Position numbers and translations under genes: made by a program. Below are positions 59,201 through 64,000 of a DNA stretch of 64,000 nucleotides, one piece after another. This stretch comes from Biomphalaria glabrata. Lineage: Eukaryota > Mollusca > Gastropoda > Planorbidae. The notes under the pieces were generated by a model. It made no database searches, was not told where the DNA came from, and saw nothing but the letters and a program-made list of their open reading frames with translations. The first letter of the stretch is position 1. Each line of letters starts with the position of its first letter. Location: the NCBI RefSeq assembly GCF_947242115.1, contig NC_074719.1, forward strand, positions 4,104,783 to 4,168,782, written 5' to 3'.

Positions 59201-62030
59201 TTAAGACTATAAAAAGGGTGTACTTAATGTTCCAGCAGTTAAAAAAATCATTGTTTGCCGCAAATAAATTGATCAAAACCAGTAAATATTGACCTAACTC
59301 ACTAATCAGATTCCAACTATAAACAGAAATAACACCTAAGTATTTTGCATTTTTAGTCAGTGTTACTGGTTTACCATGAATAATATATGTGGAATTAATT
59401 TGTTTTAGTTTTTTTGTTACTCTTAAAACTGACATTTATTCTGGGAGGAAAGACATGCTCCAATTTGATTCGATTTCTGTAATTCATCTAAATCTCTTTG
59501 TAACATTTCTGTATCTTGTGTTGTTTTTATTGTTCTCTATATTATGCAATCGTCTGCGAATAATCTGACTTTTGTTCCTGAACTAATGCGATTTGGTAAA
59601 TCATTAATGTAAATTTAAAATAGTAGTGGACCCAATACTGTTTCTTGTGGTACACCTGAATTTACTGTTATTGGTGTTGGTTTAGAGCCATTTATTATTA
59701 CAGTTTGTTCTCTCCCTATCAAATAATCCTTAATACACTGATGTAATGGACCATCAATGCCAAAATATTTTAATTTTTTAAGCAAACCATGGTGGTAAAC
59801 TTGTCAAAAGCCTTGGAAAAATCTAATAAGATAGCATCTATTTGCTCACTATTATCTAAACTTTTCAAAAATCATCAATTAGTCCTATTAGTTGTGTTTC
59901 ACATGATCTATATTTCCTAGAGCCATGTTGGTATCGAGTAAAAACATTATGTTTGTCTAGGTCTTCATATTATGTGTTCTAGGATTTTACATGTGATGCT
60001 GGTTAGTGATAATGGTCTGTAGTTTCCTGGGTCAGATTTTTCTCCTTTTTTAAATGGGGGGAGGGTGACATTAGCTTCTTTCCAGTCCCTTGGTATTCTG
60101 CCCTAGTTAAGAGATGCCTGAAAATGTATTTTGAACACTGGTGCTAGCTCATTGCTCAGTTCTTTGAGTAATCTAGCTGGAATACCATCAGGTCCAGATG
60201 CTTTATTCTGTTAAATGTTTGCTAATAGTTTTTGGATTCCCTTTTCATGTTGTCTACTTGGTTCAAATAAGTAATATGTCTTTGTCTCCTAGGGCTGAGA
60301 AAGCTGATCAATGCAAAGTATTTATTTAGGATGTTTGTTTTAGTTTCATTATCATTATGTGTTAAGGTATCTTCTCCTTTAATTATGCTATGCCTGTTGT
60401 TTCCATTTTCTTAGACTAATATGTATGACCATAGGTTTTTGTTGTTATCCTTAGATATTACATTGTTTATGTATTTACTCAGCAGCTGTCTGCTTACTTT
60501 TTGGTTAGTTGTTTAATTTAATATACCTGGTACTTTTTATAAACTCTGTCTGCCTTAGTTTCTTTAAATTTTCTTTATAGGTTTTCCTTCTGTTAACAGA
60601 GCTTCTTTAATCTATTATTAAACCAGCATTTATTTATTTTGTTTGATGTGTATTTAGTTGGTTTATGATTTTCTATAATGTTTTTGAGATAGTTTTTAAT
60701 GAAATTCCAAAAACCATTGACTGGTTGGTTAATCTTTTTTTCTGATAAGAATGTTTGTTGAAAGTTTAATGCAGCTTGGTGTAGTTGTGTTAGGTTGCAT
60801 TTGTTCCAGAATAAGATTTTTTTGGGGGGGTTTTATATGGGCTACTGCTTTTATCTGACTGTGTATTTTAATGATATCATGGTCTGATAGACCAGGGAAA
60901 ATATCATATTCTACCACTAATCCAGGTCTATAGGTTAAGAAGAGATCTGTTGTGTTGTTTAATCTAGTTGTTTTTTTTTAATGATTTGATATAAACTTAG
61001 GTAGTGTAACGTTTCTATGAAAAGCTCATTTATGTTCTTAAGGTTTTGGTGTTTCTCTATGGTTAGTGTTTTCCAATTTATATCAGGTAGGTTTAAGTCA
61101 CCCATTATTCAAAATACTGTATTTTTATTTTTTTCTTTAAGTGTAGTTAACTGATTGCATAGTTCTTGTATGTCCTCTAAACTAGAATTAGGTGGTCTGT
61201 AGATACTGCCTACTATGAGGTGGTGTTAATTTTACAACATGTTTATTCTCTATTTTTTGAGTTAGGTAAGGTAATTTCTTCTATTATAAGAGTGTTTTTT
61301 TATTGCTAAAAGAACTCCTCCATGACTATCAGTCCTATCTTTTCTAAATATTTCATAATCACTACCGGTATTGAAAATTTCAGCATTATAAATTTCAGGA
61401 TGTAGCCAAGTTTCTGTTCCTGCAATTATGTCTGGTTTCTCACATTCTAATAAGATTTCTAAGTCTGCTGATTTGTTTCTAATGTTTTGAAAATTTATCA
61501 CTAAGGTTTTAAAGTACCGGTACTTTGGTATTACTGCATAAGTAGGTTTCTTTAATGAGTGTTTTATAAGTTTTAGCAGTTTTAACAGGAGTGGATCTGG
61601 CTAGTGATTGGTGAGTTTGGTTAGGGATGGTGTTTAGGATGTTGTATGGGTTACAAGTGTCTAAATCAAAGGAGTCATCAGTCCTGATGTAAACTGAGGT
61701 AACCCACACGGTACACAGTGCCATGATGGATCTTTGTTGCCTAATGCATATTACACTGATGTATTTTTATTGAGACATGATGAATGGTACCTTTCATCAC
61801 AGGTGTCACATTGATTGGCTTTCTGTTTCATGGTGCATACTTTTTTACAGATGTTGCATCTATGATAATCTATCTTTAGATCTAGGTCCTGGGTTTCTAC
61901 ATCTCCGGCTATTAATACTAAGAGTGATAGGTGTTTATTTTATTCATTTTTTATATTCCCAAGATGAATGTGAACAGTACCAGTACACATGATTTTTATT
62001 GTAATGCTTTTAATTTTAGTTGTCCTTGTA
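59200..62030 (-). mobile_element. CR1-like LINE body: PHD-like ORF1, endonuclease and reverse transcriptase remnants
   Basis: Reading the minus strand from 62030 down: a PHD-like zinc motif at about 61780-61890 (RCNICKKVC, then QCDTCDERYHSSC). Next an APE-type endonuclease at 61501-61090 (FQNIRNKSADLEILL, IIAGTETWLHPEI, DSHGGVLLAIKKH, GDLNLPDINW). Then reverse transcriptase with KKGEKSDPGNYRPLSLTSI near 60020, a FADD core near 59550 and KYLGV near 59340. Many frame breaks are present, so it is dead. The order fits CR1-type LINEs whose ORF1 carries a PHD finger. The 3' part is at 57640-58015. Confidence 0.88.
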
Positions 62031-62039
62031 TGAGAGTTT

Positions 62040-62190
62040 ATTTAGTTAAAGTCATTTGTTGGTGGGAGTAGAAGAGGAATTTAAGTCATTGGTTAATATG
62101 CATCACTGAATGCATGATGCATAGGATGTAATCATCTTTTTTTTTTGACTGAAGTAACGTCTGTAATCACTGTATTATATAAGATAAGTA
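62040..62190 (+). mobile_element. CR1-like LINE 3' end, opposite orientation
   Basis: gtcattggttaatatgcatc, gatgtaatcatctttt, aagtaacgtctgtaatcact and ttatataagataag. This is the reverse of the 3' end seen at 30655-30720. It is placed head to tail against the 5' end of the preceding LINE. Confidence 0.75.
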
Positions 62191-62945
62191 AGAGGACTGG
62201 TGTTTGTTAGCTGTCACTGAGTTATTAACTTAATTAACTCTAGAACTACAATCTAGATTTTAAAAATTCTAGATATCTATATTAATCTGTCAATTTCTAT
62301 CTATATCTATATCATCTTCATCTAATATATCATAATCATATATAATATTGGAGTAATATTATCATATAACATATACAGATATACTAATTTAATAAATATA
62401 TAATCAAATACTGGTAATGAGACTAGACTAGATTCTGCAGGCAAGAAATTATTAAAGACTAAGAAGACTAATATAATAATATCATTATTATTGAATTATT
62501 GTTAATGTTATATTAACTTATAATATTTGAATTTTTATGAGACACTTACCTTAGCCTATTATAAATTATAATTAGGGCCTTACTGAAGTTACTGCCCTTA
62601 GCTTTAGCCTTTACGACTTACGGCCCTTATCATCTTATGATAATGATGGATTAAGTTATGGTACCGGTATTTCTAGATATATTCATATAACCCATAAAAA
62701 TGTATAATAGAATCTAAGAATGAAAGAAGATGAAAATGCTTTATAGAACATAGATATATAGACTTCTAGATCTAGATTGTAGATCTATATACCATTTCTA
62801 ATTTATTTATTTTTTGGATCGAGATCTAAGTCAATGATATTTTGTTGTCTTGGTTAAGTTACAAATAAACCAGATTGATCTCCCTTGTCAATACTGCTCT
62901 CAACTTTACTTCAAGGGCCACAGTGTTCTGTTCATATATCTAGAT
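62191..62945. other. No gene recognised
   Basis: Very AT-rich with tctaga-type words and short palindromes. Confidence 0.5.
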
Positions 62946-63651
62946 CAGTGATGCCCAAAAATACGGCCAGCAAGTGATGTGGTTCCCTCCGGCCGTGACC
63001 CCTCGCGACGCCAAAAAGTTGTGTATAACATTAAGTGGTTGAAAAATTTATCTTCACCTAAGTTAGGGGCTCTAATTTTTTCTCTAATGGATCGTTACCA
63101 TGGCCTTTAACATTTATATGGATGGCTGCCTGGTCGTGCGGTTTGCGCGCTGGACTGTCGTTCGGATTTATCGACGGTCGAGGGTTCAAACCCTGCCCGC
63201 TCCCATTCCCCGTCGTCCTGCGGGAGGTTTGGACTAGGAAGTAAACTATCTTCAACTCTGAAGGAACATCCGAAACATGTAAAACATTTTACAAACAAAC
63301 ATATGTTATGAGATGGGACTCTGAATGTAGAATATTGTTGTAACTCTATTCCCGCACTGATCTTTAATTGTTTGCGGAACATTATAAAAAGCCAACAAGC
63401 TTGTTCCATTAAGAAATATCTGTATTAAAAATAGAACAACATAAAACGGCCTTCTTGATTCTAGCCGCTAATAAAAGATAGTTAAACTACGGGTACTAGA
63501 TCCACAGGTTTCTACTTTCTAATAGTTTCAGGCTATTTACATTTCGTTTGTGTGTGTGTGTGTGTTTTTGTATCTTTTCGTTGATGTTGCCCACGACAAG
63601 ACTGTTGGAAATTAAAATGGCCCGCAGGATGAGCAAGTCTGGGTAACACTG
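62946..63651. mobile_element. hAT-like non-autonomous element carrying SINE A
   Basis: The left end cagtgatgcccaaaaatacg and the right end ctgggtaacactg (reversed cagtgttacccag) are imperfect inverted repeats. The 8-base flanks atctagat and atctagaa agree at seven positions. It has no coding capacity. SINE A occupies 63118-63302. A (gt)n tract lies at 63550-63565. Its left end matches that of 2633-5079. Confidence 0.78.
63118..63302 (+). mobile_element. SINE family A inside the hAT element
   Basis: gatggctgcctggtcgtgcg, cgacggtcgagggttcaaac, cgtcgtcctgcgggaggttt and ggaacatccgaaacatgtaa. Full length. It starts about 170 bases from the hAT end. Confidence 0.88.
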
Positions 63652-63656
63652 ATCTA

Positions 63657-63722
<66 letters not shown>
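63657..63722. repeat. (TA)n microsatellite
   Basis: About 66 bases of pure alternating TA, immediately beside the right target duplication of the hAT element. Confidence 0.98.
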
Positions 63723-63724
<2 letters not shown>

Positions 63725-63750
63725 ATATCATATATAGGTATTATGTATTG

Positions 63751-64000
63751 CAGTAATGCCCAAAATACGACCCGCGATGCTATCCGGCCCACCGAAACGT
63801 CAGCATAATGTTTAAAAAAAACATCTTTCCTTAAGTTGGATCTCTCAATCGTTCTTAGAATGATGGCTGCCTGGTCATTCGGTTTGCGCGCTGGACTGTC
63901 GTTCAGATTTATCGATGGTCCAGGGTTCAAACCCTGCCCGCTCCCATCCCCCGTCGTCCTGCGGGAGGTTTGGAATAGGAAGTAATTATCTTCAACTCTG
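63751..64000. mobile_element. hAT-like element carrying SINE A, cut by the window end
   Basis: The left end cagtaatgcccaaaatacga cccgc matches 62946 and 2633. A SINE A copy begins at 63862 (gatggctgcctggtcattcg), about 110 bases in, and is cut at the window edge. Confidence 0.75.

Noticed and set aside
63496-63930. 144-codon minus-strand frame
   Set aside because: It is made of SINE antisense, hAT end sequence and (TA)n.

Overview
The window reads as nuclear DNA of an animal, most likely a gastropod mollusc, and a planorbid-type snail is my best guess. The reasons are strong AT-richness, split genes with canonical GT/AG junctions, C2H2 zinc-finger genes, many CR1/L2/RTE-like LINE pieces, several tRNA-derived SINE families, hAT-type transposons and long stretches dense in TCTAGA/AGATCT. 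No prokaryotic signal is present. The organism is an inference from these features, not a match.

Five host loci are visible, all on the minus strand. Four are paralogues of one zinc-finger family (called ZF-1 to ZF-4 here): ZF-1 at 8074-12153, ZF-2 at 22860-25738, ZF-3 at 34578-41291 and ZF-4 at 52059-57015. Each has the same three coding exons joined in phase 0. Exon 1 is acidic and rich in [VI]KxE motifs. Exon 2 is a small cassette that usually adds one more [VI]KxE. Exon 3 holds a short linker and the finger array: 9 usable fingers in ZF-1, none in ZF-2, 15 in ZF-3 and 12 in ZF-4. ZF-1, ZF-3 and ZF-4 carry decayed finger remnants beyond their stop codons, so arrays seem to have been trimmed at the 3' end. 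ZF-2 keeps the N-terminal exons but has lost the fingers. Between ZF-1 and ZF-2 lies the fifth locus (19904-21757). Its C-terminus is a Myc/Max-like bHLH-leucine-zipper, preceded by nine exact 40-codon repeats. The outer repeats end in an AT-hook core (RGRPRK or RGRTRK) and the six inner ones end in RGNSQK.

The rest is mostly repeats. At 2-5 kb a hAT element carrying a 43-bp minisatellite sits inside sequence duplicated downstream of ZF-1 and ZF-3. From 5.4 to 7.5 kb there are two more minisatellites. From 13 to 19 kb there are nested SINEs, LINE tails and LTR-like fragments. From 26 to 33 kb there are TCTAGA-rich DNA, SINEs and LINE tails. The long introns of ZF-3 hold a Ty3/Gypsy-like fossil and an LTR-like piece. 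From 42 to 51 kb there are hAT elements, a 44-bp minisatellite and a LINE palindrome with a telomere-like core. The introns of ZF-4 hold LINE tails, a 4 x 139-bp tandem repeat and a 411-bp tandem duplication. From 57.6 to 62.2 kb there is a long but broken CR1-like LINE with PHD-like ORF1, endonuclease and reverse transcriptase remains. The window ends in two hAT copies that each carry a SINE.

Taken together this looks like a small, actively duplicating cluster of nuclear DNA-binding proteins in a repeat-dense region. The candidate novelties are the conserved [VI]KxE-rich N-terminal module of the zinc-finger family, and the bHLH-LZ protein with a homogenised array of degenerate AT-hooks. Silencing of repeats by these proteins is a tempting parallel with vertebrate KRAB zinc-finger clusters, but it is only an inference.
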